Positions 5,907 through 13,050 of a DNA stretch of 13,353 nt are shown piece after piece. Location of the stretch: contig CANRPQ010000028.1 of NCBI GenBank assembly GCA_947632525.1, positions 1-13,353 of the forward strand, written 5' to 3'. The notes below the pieces were generated by a model. The model searched no databases, was not told where the DNA came from, and was given only the letters and a program-made list of their open reading frames with translations. The DNA comes from an uncultured Clostridia bacterium (GTDB lineage: Bacteria > Bacillota > Clostridia > TANB77 > CAG-508). Both the position numbers and the translations under genes were made by a program. The first letter of the stretch is position 1; every line of letters starts with the position of its first letter.

Positions 5907-6007
5907 AAAAACTTGTATATAGAAAATTTATGATAATTTAAATATCTTGCTGTTTTGCGATTATAACAACAAAATATTTATATAAAATTTCTATGTTACA
6001 AGTTTTT
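5907..6007. repeat. 101-bp imperfect palindrome between convergent genes
   Basis: Three nested inverted segments share one centre. The outer arms AAAAACTTGTA (5907-5917) and TACAAGTTTTT (5997-6007) match perfectly. The middle arms ATAGAAAATTTAT (5919-5931) and ATAAAATTTCTAT (5982-5994) match at 12 of 13. The inner arms AAATATCTTGCTGTT (5940-5954) and AACAACAAAATATTT (5965-5979) match at 13 of 15. The apical loop is ten bases. The two inner mismatches are C-A on the plus strand but become G-U pairs in minus-strand RNA, so the fold is better in the transcript leaving the HD gene, whose stop is 11 bases away. It could be a 3'-UTR hairpin and terminator, or a small palindromic mobile element (MITE-like). 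Confidence 0.7.
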
Positions 6008-6017
6008 TTATAGTCGA

Positions 6018-6587
6018 TTATATTATTCTAAAAACAATTAAACTTAAAAATACATATGCATATTTATAAAATTTTTTAGTATGTAATAATTTTATAATAT
6101 AATAAAAAGTTTCTCTGCAAGCACTATATTTATCTGCAAAAGTAACAATTACTGTTTCTCTAAAATGTGGAAATTTAATTGTAACAGGCCACATGTGATT
6201 TAAAATAACATCTTGCTCAATTGCATTTAAATCAAAAATTTCATTTGCATTTTTTAAAGCTATTTTAGGATGCAAAAAAGCATGTTGATTGTTCCATTTT
6301 TTATCTGGCCTTGCATGATTATGCCAATCATATAAAAATAAATCATGAAGCATTGCTCCACGTGTAGCAGAAATATAATCTAAGTGTAAATATTTGCAAA
6401 CAATATATGTATAATATGCAACTTGCATGCAATGTTGATAACAATTTGTATTAGCGTGTTGATTAAAAACTTTCATTCTTCTAACAATTGGATGTTTTAT
6501 TAAATCTTGTATAATATACATAAACTCATAATAACTATATTTTTCAGTGCTAATAAGCATTTTTTCTTTGGATTCATAGTCTAGCAT
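6018..6587 (-). CDS. HD-domain phosphohydrolase-like protein
   Basis: This 189-residue protein carries the metal-binding pattern of the HD superfamily: H52 (YQHCMQVA), H81-D82 (GAMLHDLFLYDW), H102 and H106 (HAFLHPKIA), H131 (LNHMWP) and D152 (ADKYSA). The N-terminal part, RRMKVFNQHANTNCYQH, matches the small cytosolic HD proteins common in Clostridia, which are annotated as HD family hydrolases without a known substrate. The C-terminal 30 residues (YYIIKLLHTKKFYKYAYVFLSLIVFRII) are hydrophobic and aromatic with basic residues before them; this could be a membrane-associated helix. A minus-strand Shine-Dalgarno GGGAG sits ten bases before the ATG. It is divergent from recG and convergent with the DUF4363 gene. 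The reaction cannot be predicted; phosphomonoester, nucleotide or cyclic-nucleotide hydrolysis are all possible. Confidence 0.82.
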   Translation of the reverse strand: MLDYESKEKMLISTEKYSYYEFMYIIQDLIKHPIVRRMKVFNQHANTNCYQHCMQVAYYTYIVCKYLHLDYISATRGAMLHDLFLYDWHNHARPDKKWNNQHAFLHPKIALKNANEIFDLNAIEQDVILNHMWPVTIKFPHFRETVIVTFADKYSACRETFYYIIKLLHTKKFYKYAYVFLSLIVFRII

Positions 6588-6624
6588 AAAACTTAAACTC
6601 CCTTTTATTTAACGTGTTATATAA

Positions 6625-6653
6625 ATTATATCATAAAAATAATGAAATGATAA
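6625..6653 (-). promoter_or_regulatory. Minus-strand promoter of the HD-domain gene
   Basis: Read on the minus strand, TTATCA (6653-6648), a 17-base spacer, then a perfect TATAAT (6630-6625). Transcription would start near 6618, about 30 bases before the ATG, just upstream of the GGGAG ribosome binding site. Confidence 0.5.
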
Positions 6654-6662
6654 TATTTAATG

Positions 6663-6683
6663 ATAAATTTTTTAAAAATTTAT
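6663..6683. repeat. 21-bp perfect AT-rich palindrome
   Basis: ATAAATTTTT (6663-6672), a central T, then AAAAATTTAT (6674-6683). It lies just upstream of the HD-gene promoter in the 287-base divergent region before recG. It could be an operator or a cruciform-forming site. The rest of this region holds the two promoters and a doubtful 13-codon frame; I see no RNA gene in it. Confidence 0.5.
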
Positions 6684-6797
6684 GCAATTCACAGCTATAA
6701 AATTGTATGCAATGTCGTCTAAATCTATGTATAGGAAGCAATTAACTATGCTAGAACTTAGTAATATTAACAAAATGGAAAAGCATTAAAAATAAGC

Positions 6798-6827
6798 TTG
6801 CACAATTAAAGAAAATTGATATATAAT
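6798..6827 (+). promoter_or_regulatory. Promoter of recG
   Basis: TTGCAC (6798-6803), an 18-base spacer, then a perfect TATAAT (6822-6827). Transcription would start about 6834, giving a 40-base leader that contains GAAAGGA (6857-6863) ahead of the ATG at 6875. Confidence 0.6.
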
Positions 6828-6874
6828 AAAAAAAATGTTCTATATAAAATCTTCCAGAAAGGAAAATATAAAAA

Positions 6875-8944
6875 ATGATAGATTTAAAACAAAATGTACA
6901 ATATGTAAAAAGTGTTGGACCTACAAAGGTTGCATTGCTTAACAATTTAGGGATATACACATTAGAAGATTTAATTACATATTTTCCTCGTGAATATGAA
7001 GATAGAAGAAAACAAAAAAAAATATCAGAGTTAATAGATGGCGAAGAAATTACTATTGAAGCAAGAGTAGTTTCAGAAATAAATTTAAATCGAATCCGCA
7101 AAAATATGACTATATTAAAAACTATTGTAGAAGATGATACTGGAAGATGCACTATCACGTGGTTTAATCAAGTATATATGAAACAACATATTAAAAGAGG
7201 AGAAACATATAAATTCTTTGGAAAGGTAACTAACAAGTATAATCATATAGAAATGGTAAATCCCGTATTTGATGAAATAGGAAAAAGCAAAAATACAGGT
7301 AAGGTAATGCCAATCTATCCTTCTACATATAATTTATCACAAACAGCGATTAGACAAGCTATAGAGAATGCATTAAGTATGATAGACGGAGAATTGCAAG
7401 AAACATTGCCAAACTATTTATTATCTGAGTATAACCTACAAGAATTAGAGACGAGCTTAAAACAAATTCACTTTCCAACATCAGAAGAAAATAGATTAAA
7501 GGCACGTAAACGTCTAGTATTTGAAGAGCTACTAACAATGCAACTTGCTCTATTAGAGATAAAGGGACAAACAGAAATAGAAGAAGGAATTGGCTTTGAT
7601 AAAAATGTAAAAATGTCTGATGTAATAAATAATCTACCATTTCGATTAACAAAAGCACAGTTGAGAGTGCTAGAAGAAATTGACAATGATATGGAAACCG
7701 CAAAACCAATGAATCGTTTATTGCAAGGAGACGTAGGATCTGGAAAAACAGTAGTGGCAATGATTGCAGCATACAAAGCAGTAAAATCAGGTTATCAAGC
7801 CGCAATTATGGCACCAACTGCTATTCTTGCTACACAACATTTGGAAGAATTTAAAAAGATATTAGAACCATTAGGCGTGAAATGTGCATTACTATTAGGT
7901 TCTACAAAAATAAAAGAAAGAAGAGAAATATTAGAACAACTAGAAAATGGAACAATACAGGTATTAATTGGAACACATGCATTGCTTACCGAAAATGTTA
8001 CATTTCAAAAATTAGGATTAGTAGTAACAGATGAGCAACATCGTTTTGGAGTAAGACAAAGAACAGCAATTGTAGCCAAAGGAAATAATCCAGATGTACT
8101 GGTTATGACAGCAACACCAATACCTAGAACACTTGCGCTAATACTATATGGTGATTTGGATATTTCAATTATTGACGAACTTCCACCTAATAGAAAAAAA
8201 ATCGAAACATATGCCGTAACGAAAAGAATGGAAGAAAGAGTAAACAACTTTATTCGTAAAAATATTGATGAAGGAAGACAAGTATATGTTGTATGCCCAT
8301 TAGTAGAAGAAAAAGAAGATGTAGATATAGAAGAACAAAAATCAGATTTAAAGGCTGTAAAAGAGTGGACAGAGAAATATCAAAAAGAAATTTTTCCAAA
8401 TTATAAAGTAAATTGCATATATGGAAAAATGAAGCAAAAAGAAAAAGATGAAATAATGGAACAATTTAAAAATGGAGATATTGATATTCTAGTATCTACA
8501 ACAGTAATTGAAGTAGGGGTAAATGTACCTAATGCGAGTGTTATGATAGTAGAAAATTCTGAAAGATTTGGATTAGCGCAACTTCATCAATTAAGAGGAA
8601 GAGTTGGAAGAGGAAATTATCAATCATATTGTATTTTAAAATATGATAGCCATTGTTCTCAAGTTGCAAGGGAAAGAATGAAAATTATGCAAGAAACAAA
8701 TGATGGATTTGTAATTGCTGAAAAGGACTTAGAACTTCGAGGAACAGGTGAATTCTTTGGAACTAAGCAACATGGCCTTCCTGAATTCAAAATTGCTAAT
8801 TTATTTATAGATATGCCAATGTTAAAGTCAGTTCAAAGTGTAGCATTAAAAATAGAGGAAGAAGATAGGGGATTAAAACAAGAAAAAAATGAAAAACTAC
8901 GTAAATTAGTAGATAATAAGTTGCAACAAAGCATAGCATTGTAG
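6875..8944 (+). CDS. recG: ATP-dependent DNA helicase RecG
   Basis: RecG is a superfamily 2 double-strand DNA translocase that remodels stalled replication forks and branch-migrates Holliday junctions. The 689-residue product matches the usual length. The N-terminal wedge/OB part begins with an HhH-like VKSVGPTKVALLNNLGI and continues with TYFPREYEDR. The motor follows: Walker A GDVGSGKT (285-292), APTAILATQ, the Walker B DEQH box (386-389), TATPIPRT (412-419), then motifs V and VI in ILVSTTVIEVGVNVPNAS and QLHQLRGRVGRG. The C-terminal RecG-type region includes DLELRGTGEFFGTKQHG. No motif is missing. Its own promoter lies upstream and the divergent HD gene is unrelated, so it appears to be transcribed alone or with the following sequence. 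No clear rho-independent terminator is seen after the stop. Confidence 0.97.
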   Translation: MIDLKQNVQYVKSVGPTKVALLNNLGIYTLEDLITYFPREYEDRRKQKKISELIDGEEITIEARVVSEINLNRIRKNMTILKTIVEDDTGRCTITWFNQVYMKQHIKRGETYKFFGKVTNKYNHIEMVNPVFDEIGKSKNTGKVMPIYPSTYNLSQTAIRQAIENALSMIDGELQETLPNYLLSEYNLQELETSLKQIHFPTSEENRLKARKRLVFEELLTMQLALLEIKGQTEIEEGIGFDKNVKMSDVINNLPFRLTKAQLRVLEEIDNDMETAKPMNRLLQGDVGSGKTVVAMIAAYKAVKSGYQAAIMAPTAILATQHLEEFKKILEPLGVKCALLLGSTKIKERREILEQLENGTIQVLIGTHALLTENVTFQKLGLVVTDEQHRFGVRQRTAIVAKGNNPDVLVMTATPIPRTLALILYGDLDISIIDELPPNRKKIETYAVTKRMEERVNNFIRKNIDEGRQVYVVCPLVEEKEDVDIEEQKSDLKAVKEWTEKYQKEIFPNYKVNCIYGKMKQKEKDEIMEQFKNGDIDILVSTTVIEVGVNVPNASVMIVENSERFGLAQLHQLRGRVGRGNYQSYCILKYDSHCSQVARERMKIMQETNDGFVIAEKDLELRGTGEFFGTKQHGLPEFKIANLFIDMPMLKSVQSVALKIEEEDRGLKQEKNEKLRKLVDNKLQQSIAL

Positions 8945-8981
8945 ATTTTAACTTTTTAGTTTTTAATCCAAAATCAGTGCA

Positions 8982-9044
8982 TTAGTAGAATAACGTTTGA
9001 AATAAAAAGTAGAGGGAGCGACACTCTCAAAATATTACTATTAA
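8982..9044. other. Possible structured element between recG and the epimerase gene
   Basis: TTAGTAGAATA (8982-8992) can pair with TATTACTATTAA (9033-9044) with one bulged base and one G-U pair, enclosing a smaller hairpin, GAGGG (9012-9016) with CTCTC (9024-9028). It sits between the recG stop and the next promoter. There is no T-run after it, so it is not a standard terminator, and it matches no RNA family I know. The rest of the 206-base gap holds the epimerase promoter and ribosome binding site. Confidence 0.25.
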
Positions 9045-9057
9045 GTTGCAAAACCAC

Positions 9058-9086
9058 TTGACATTTACATAAAAAAACACTATTAT
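9058..9086 (+). promoter_or_regulatory. Strong promoter of the epimerase-orf63-valS unit
   Basis: A consensus TTGACA (9058-9063), an exact 17-base spacer, then TATTAT (9081-9086), differing from consensus at one base. This is the best promoter match in the window. Transcription would begin about 9093; the leader of about 58 bases ends in GAAAGGAGA (9137-9145), five bases before the ATG. Confidence 0.78.
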
Positions 9087-9150
9087 ATATATGTAAAAAT
9101 AAGTTAATAATGCAATTTTATGTAGTAAGAAAATTAGAAAGGAGAAGCCT

Positions 9151-10020
9151 ATGTATACACAGATACAAACTACCAAAATGGGTGGAGAACTAATTGGATT
9201 TAAAATAGATGGCGAAGAAAAAATTCATCAAGGCGAAAGTTGCATAGATGAAAATGGCAAAATATACTGGAAAAGACATTCACCTGTATTATTTCCAATA
9301 GTTGGAAAACTAAAGAAAAATCAAACTCTAATTGGCGGAAGAACATATGAAATAATGCAACACGGGTTTGCAAGAGATTTAGAATTTGAACCAATTACAA
9401 AATTAGATAATTTTCATTCTTATGTATTAAAAAGTAATAAGTATACATTGGCAAGATATCCATATGATTTTGAACTATATAATACATATCGTAGCGAAGG
9501 CAACAAATTAACTACAATATATAAAGTAGTAAATACAGGATTAATAAATCTACCATTCGGAATAGGCGGGCATCCTGCATTTAAAATTGATTTAGAAGAT
9601 TTAAAACAAGATAATTACTATTTAGAATTTGAAGAAGATGAAGAAAAAATTCACTTTTTATACCTAGTAGATGGATTAATAGGAACAGAATATGCTAAAA
9701 ATCCAATGAAAGGAAAAAGAATAATTCCAATAAACTCACATAGTTTTGATAATGACTCATTAATAATGAAAGGAATTACATCAAATAAAATAAGTTTAAA
9801 AAATAAACGAACAGGAAAAACATTACTTACTATGGATTTTACAGACTTTCCATACTTAGCAATTTGGTCAAAACCAAATGCACCATTTATCTGTATTGAA
9901 CCTTGGTTCTCAACAGCAGATAATATAAAAAGTTCAGGAGTATTTACTCAGAAGCAAGATATAATTTCATTAAAGCCTAGAGACTCTTTTGAATGTAAAT
10001 ATACAGTAGAATTTTTCTAA
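9151..10020 (+). CDS. Aldose 1-epimerase family protein (LacX/YeaD-like)
   Basis: The 289-residue protein belongs to the galactose-mutarotase superfamily, which interconverts the alpha and beta anomers of aldoses or hexose-6-phosphates in the cytoplasm. Motifs: YWKRHSPVLFPIVGKL (39-54), HGFARD (71-76) with the first catalytic His, GGHPAF (139-144) with the second, and CIEPW (248-252) with the catalytic Glu E250. This set fits the LacX/YeaD-like branch more than classical GalM. The exact sugar cannot be told from the sequence. It is the first gene behind a strong promoter, with the 63-residue membrane protein 52 bases downstream and valS after that. No sugar transport or catabolic gene is nearby, so it is probably a housekeeping gene here rather than part of a sugar operon. 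Confidence 0.9.
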   Translation: MYTQIQTTKMGGELIGFKIDGEEKIHQGESCIDENGKIYWKRHSPVLFPIVGKLKKNQTLIGGRTYEIMQHGFARDLEFEPITKLDNFHSYVLKSNKYTLARYPYDFELYNTYRSEGNKLTTIYKVVNTGLINLPFGIGGHPAFKIDLEDLKQDNYYLEFEEDEEKIHFLYLVDGLIGTEYAKNPMKGKRIIPINSHSFDNDSLIMKGITSNKISLKNKRTGKTLLTMDFTDFPYLAIWSKPNAPFICIEPWFSTADNIKSSGVFTQKQDIISLKPRDSFECKYTVEFF

Positions 10021-10072
10021 TGATATAAATAATTAAAACAACTTTAAAAGTATTATAAAGGGAGCAATATAA

Positions 10073-10264
10073 ATGGGACAAATAATTTTAATAATAATAA
10101 GTTTACTTTTAATAACTTTAGGTATAGTTTGTATTTTTGATGCTAGAGTAATTACAAAAAAAATGTTTAGCTTTGGTGACCAAAATGAAGGCAGTATGGG
10201 ATTAAAAATATTAGGATTTATTCTATCTATTATAGGAGCAATTATCTTTTATATTGCAATGTAA
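10073..10264 (+). CDS. Small two-helix membrane protein, function unknown
   Basis: This 63-residue protein has two membrane segments (about 3-22 and 42-62) joined by a polar linker, FDARVITKKMFSFGDQNEGS (22-41). The Asp-Ala-Arg and GDQNE parts of the linker stand out and look like conserved family features rather than chance; I recognise the type from Clostridia genomes but know no function or name. The ATG is preceded by AAGGGAG at a distance of eight bases. It ends only 14 bases before valS, so the two must share a transcript and may be translationally linked. Confidence 0.75.
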   Translation: MGQIILIIISLLLITLGIVCIFDARVITKKMFSFGDQNEGSMGLKILGFILSIIGAIIFYIAM

Positions 10265-10278
10265 CGAGGAGAAATGTT

Positions 10279-12957
10279 ATGAGTAAAAGACAAGCGTTAG
10301 AGGGGAAATTTGAGCCAAAAAGTTTTGAAGAGCAAATATATAAAAAATGGGAAGATAATGGATACTTTAAGCCATCAGAGGATAAAAGTAAAAAACCATA
10401 TACAATTGTAATTCCACCACCAAATATAACTGGTAAATTACACATGGGACACGCTTTAGATGAAACTTTACAAGATATTCTAATTAGATATAAAAGAATG
10501 CAAGGGTACAATACTTTGTGGGTACCTGGAACTGACCATGCCGCAATAGCAACAGAGGCTAAAATCGTAGAGAAACTAAAAAAAGAAGGAATTGATAAAG
10601 AAGACTTAGGAAGAGAAGGATTCTTAGAAAAAGCATGGGAATGGAAAGAAGAGTATGGTGGAACAATTTTAAATCAATTAAAAAAATTAGGATGTTCTTG
10701 TGATTGGTCTAGAGAAAGATTTACTATGGATGAAGGCTTATCAAATGCAGTAAAGCATGTGTTTGTTAAGTTATATAATAAAGGTTTAATTTATAAAGGA
10801 AAAAGAATAATTAACTGGTGCCCATACTGCGACACATCTATTTCAGATGCAGAAGTAGAATATGAAGAGGAGCCAACACACCTATGGCATATTAAATATC
10901 CTATTAAAGGTGAAGAAGGAAAATATGTAATAGTAGCAACTACAAGACCAGAAACCATGCTTGGTGATACAGGTGTTGCAGTTCATCCTGATGATGAAAG
11001 ATATAAAGATTTAGTAGGAAAAACTGTAATACTTCCAATTATGAATAAAGAAATTCCTGTTATTGCAGACGAGTTCGTTGAAAAAGAATTTGGTACAGGT
11101 GCTGTAAAATTAACACCTGCTCATGACCCTAATGACTATGGAGCAGCATTAAAACATAATTTAGAGATAATAGAAGTATTTGATGAAAATTTTAAAATGG
11201 GAAATCTATTACCAGAGTACCAAGGAATGGACTTACTAGAAGCAAGGGCTAAAATAGTAGAAAGATTAGAAAAAGAAGGATATTTAATCAAAGTTGAAGA
11301 TTATACACACAATGTAGGAAAATGCTATCGTTGCCACCATACTATTGAGCCACATATTTCAGAGCAATGGTTTGTAAAAATGGAACCTTTAGCAAAGCCT
11401 GCAATAGATGTGGTCAAAAGTGGTAAAGTTAGGTTTGTTCCAGAAAGATTTGATAAAATATATTTTAATTGGATGGAAAATATTCAAGACTGGTGCATTT
11501 CTAGACAATTATGGTGGGGACATAGAATACCAGCATACTATTGCCAAGATTGTGGAGAAACAATTGTAGCCGAAGAAACACCACATAAATGTACAAAATG
11601 TGGTAGTAATAATCTAAAACAAGATGAGGACACTTTAGATACATGGTTTAGTTCTGCATTATGGCCATTTTCAACACTAGGTTGGCCAGAAGAAACAGAA
11701 GACTTTAAATATTTTTATCCAACAAGTACATTGGTTACAGGATATGATATTATATTTTTCTGGGTTGCAAGAATGATTTTTTCTGCTCTAGAACATACAG
11801 GAAAACCACCTTTTGAAGATATATTTATACATGGTATTGTACGTGATAGTCAAGGAAGAAAAATGTCTAAAAGCTTAGGAAATGGAATTGATCCATTAGA
11901 AATTATTGATAAATATGGAACAGATGCTTTAAGGTTTTCTCTAGTATTGGGAACTTCACCAGGAAATGATATTCGTTATATGCCAGAAAAGTTAGAGCAA
12001 GCATCTAACTTTGCAAATAAAGTATGGAATGCAGCTAAATTTGTAACTAGCAATTTAGCAGATGAACAAAAAGTTAGAGACTTCAGTTATGAAGCATATG
12101 AAAAGAATAATATATATGATGCTAAATATTTTAGACTAGAAGATAAATGGATATTAAATAAACTTAATAAATTAATAGCAGATGTAACCAAAAACATAAA
12201 TAATTATGATTTAGGTATAGCACTTGATAAAATTTATTCATTTATATGGAATGAATTTTGCGATTGGTATATTGAAATGGTAAAACCTAGAATTTATAGT
12301 GATGATGAAAAAACAAAAATACAAGTAAGTTATGTATTAAATCACATTTTAGCGTCTTCATTAAAATTACTACATCCATTCATGCCATTTATAACAGAAA
12401 AGATTTATTCTCATTTAATTATCTTTGGAACAGAAGATTTAATTATAGCTGAATGGCCAAATATCATAGAAAAATTTATATTTGATGAGGAAGAAGAATT
12501 TGTTGAAAAATTAAAACAAATTATAGTAGAAATAAGAAATGTTAGAGCAAATATGAATATTCATCCATCAAAAAAATCTGAATTGATATTTGTAACAAAT
12601 AAATATGAAAAGGAAATTCTAGAAGCAGAAGAAATTTTATTAAAACTAGGATTTGGAGCAAAGGTAACTGTACAAAAAGATAAAACAGGAATACCAAAAA
12701 ATGCAATTACAATTATGCAAGACGCAATTGAACTATATATTCCATTAGAAGATTTGGTTGATGCTGAAGAAGAAAAGAAAAGAATTCAAGAGGAAAAAAC
12801 CAAACTTGAATCAGAAGTTACAAGATGTGAAAAAATGCTTTCTAATCCAGGATTTGTAAGTAAAGCACCAGAAGCAAAAATAAACGAAGAAAAGGCAAAA
12901 CTTGCAAAATATCAAGAAATGCTTGCAAAAGTAGAAGAAAGATTAAAAAGTTTATAG
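10279..12957 (+). CDS. valS: Valyl-tRNA synthetase
   Basis: ValRS is a class Ia synthetase that charges tRNA-Val and edits mischarged threonine. The 892-residue product is of normal length. It shows PPPNITGKLHMGHAL with the HIGH-type box HMGH (55-58), the CP1 editing domain (TTRPETMLGDTGVAVHPDD and GTGAVKLTPAHDPNDY), a metal-ribbon-like set of cysteines C422-x2-C425 and C438-x2-C441 plus CYRC (349-352), the WFSSALWPFS signature, and KMSKS (528-532). The anticodon-binding helical domain follows and a C-terminal tRNA-binding coiled coil spans about 825-892. The start has an ACGAGGAG ribosome binding site seven bases upstream. Unlike many Firmicutes synthetase genes it has no room for a T-box leader: the 63-residue gene ends 14 bases before it. 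It is probably expressed from the promoter at 9058 and is ended by the terminator at 12979-13042. Confidence 0.97.
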   Translation: MSKRQALEGKFEPKSFEEQIYKKWEDNGYFKPSEDKSKKPYTIVIPPPNITGKLHMGHALDETLQDILIRYKRMQGYNTLWVPGTDHAAIATEAKIVEKLKKEGIDKEDLGREGFLEKAWEWKEEYGGTILNQLKKLGCSCDWSRERFTMDEGLSNAVKHVFVKLYNKGLIYKGKRIINWCPYCDTSISDAEVEYEEEPTHLWHIKYPIKGEEGKYVIVATTRPETMLGDTGVAVHPDDERYKDLVGKTVILPIMNKEIPVIADEFVEKEFGTGAVKLTPAHDPNDYGAALKHNLEIIEVFDENFKMGNLLPEYQGMDLLEARAKIVERLEKEGYLIKVEDYTHNVGKCYRCHHTIEPHISEQWFVKMEPLAKPAIDVVKSGKVRFVPERFDKIYFNWMENIQDWCISRQLWWGHRIPAYYCQDCGETIVAEETPHKCTKCGSNNLKQDEDTLDTWFSSALWPFSTLGWPEETEDFKYFYPTSTLVTGYDIIFFWVARMIFSALEHTGKPPFEDIFIHGIVRDSQGRKMSKSLGNGIDPLEIIDKYGTDALRFSLVLGTSPGNDIRYMPEKLEQASNFANKVWNAAKFVTSNLADEQKVRDFSYEAYEKNNIYDAKYFRLEDKWILNKLNKLIADVTKNINNYDLGIALDKIYSFIWNEFCDWYIEMVKPRIYSDDEKTKIQVSYVLNHILASSLKLLHPFMPFITEKIYSHLIIFGTEDLIIAEWPNIIEKFIFDEEEEFVEKLKQIIVEIRNVRANMNIHPSKKSELIFVTNKYEKEILEAEEILLKLGFGAKVTVQKDKTGIPKNAITIMQDAIELYIPLEDLVDAEEEKKRIQEEKTKLESEVTRCEKMLSNPGFVSKAPEAKINEEKAKLAKYQEMLAKVEERLKSL

Positions 12958-12978
12958 TATAGTAAATGAAAATACATT

Positions 12979-13042
12979 AAAAAGATGGAGTTTAATTATA
13001 TAATCTTATTTAATAGATTACATAGTTAAACTCCATCTTTTT
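12979..13042. terminator. Bidirectional terminator after valS
   Basis: AAAAAGATGGAGTTTAA (12979-12995) and TTAAACTCCATCTTTTT (13026-13042) form a perfect 17-bp stem whose ends supply a T-run on either strand. The 30-base loop holds a second stem, TAATCT (13001-13006) with AGATTA (13015-13020). It lies between the valS stop and the stop of the convergent minus-strand gene. Confidence 0.9.
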
Positions 13043-13050
13043 AATATAGA

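Noticed and set aside
6018..6587. HD gene truncated by the adjacent palindrome
   Set aside because: The C-terminus ends with an aromatic, hydrophobic stretch that appears to be the natural end, and all HD metal residues are present.
6748..6789. 13-codon frame MLELSNINKMEKH after an AGGAAG sequence
   Set aside because: It resembles the first residues of an ABC-transporter ATPase or a leader peptide, but nothing further of such a gene follows, no good promoter precedes it, and it ends before the recG promoter. Chance is likely.
10242..10511. Minus-strand frame across the start of valS
   Set aside because: It is a shadow of valS in the opposite strand with no ribosome binding site or recognisable content; the same applies to other long antisense frames in recG, the epimerase and the pyrophosphorylase.
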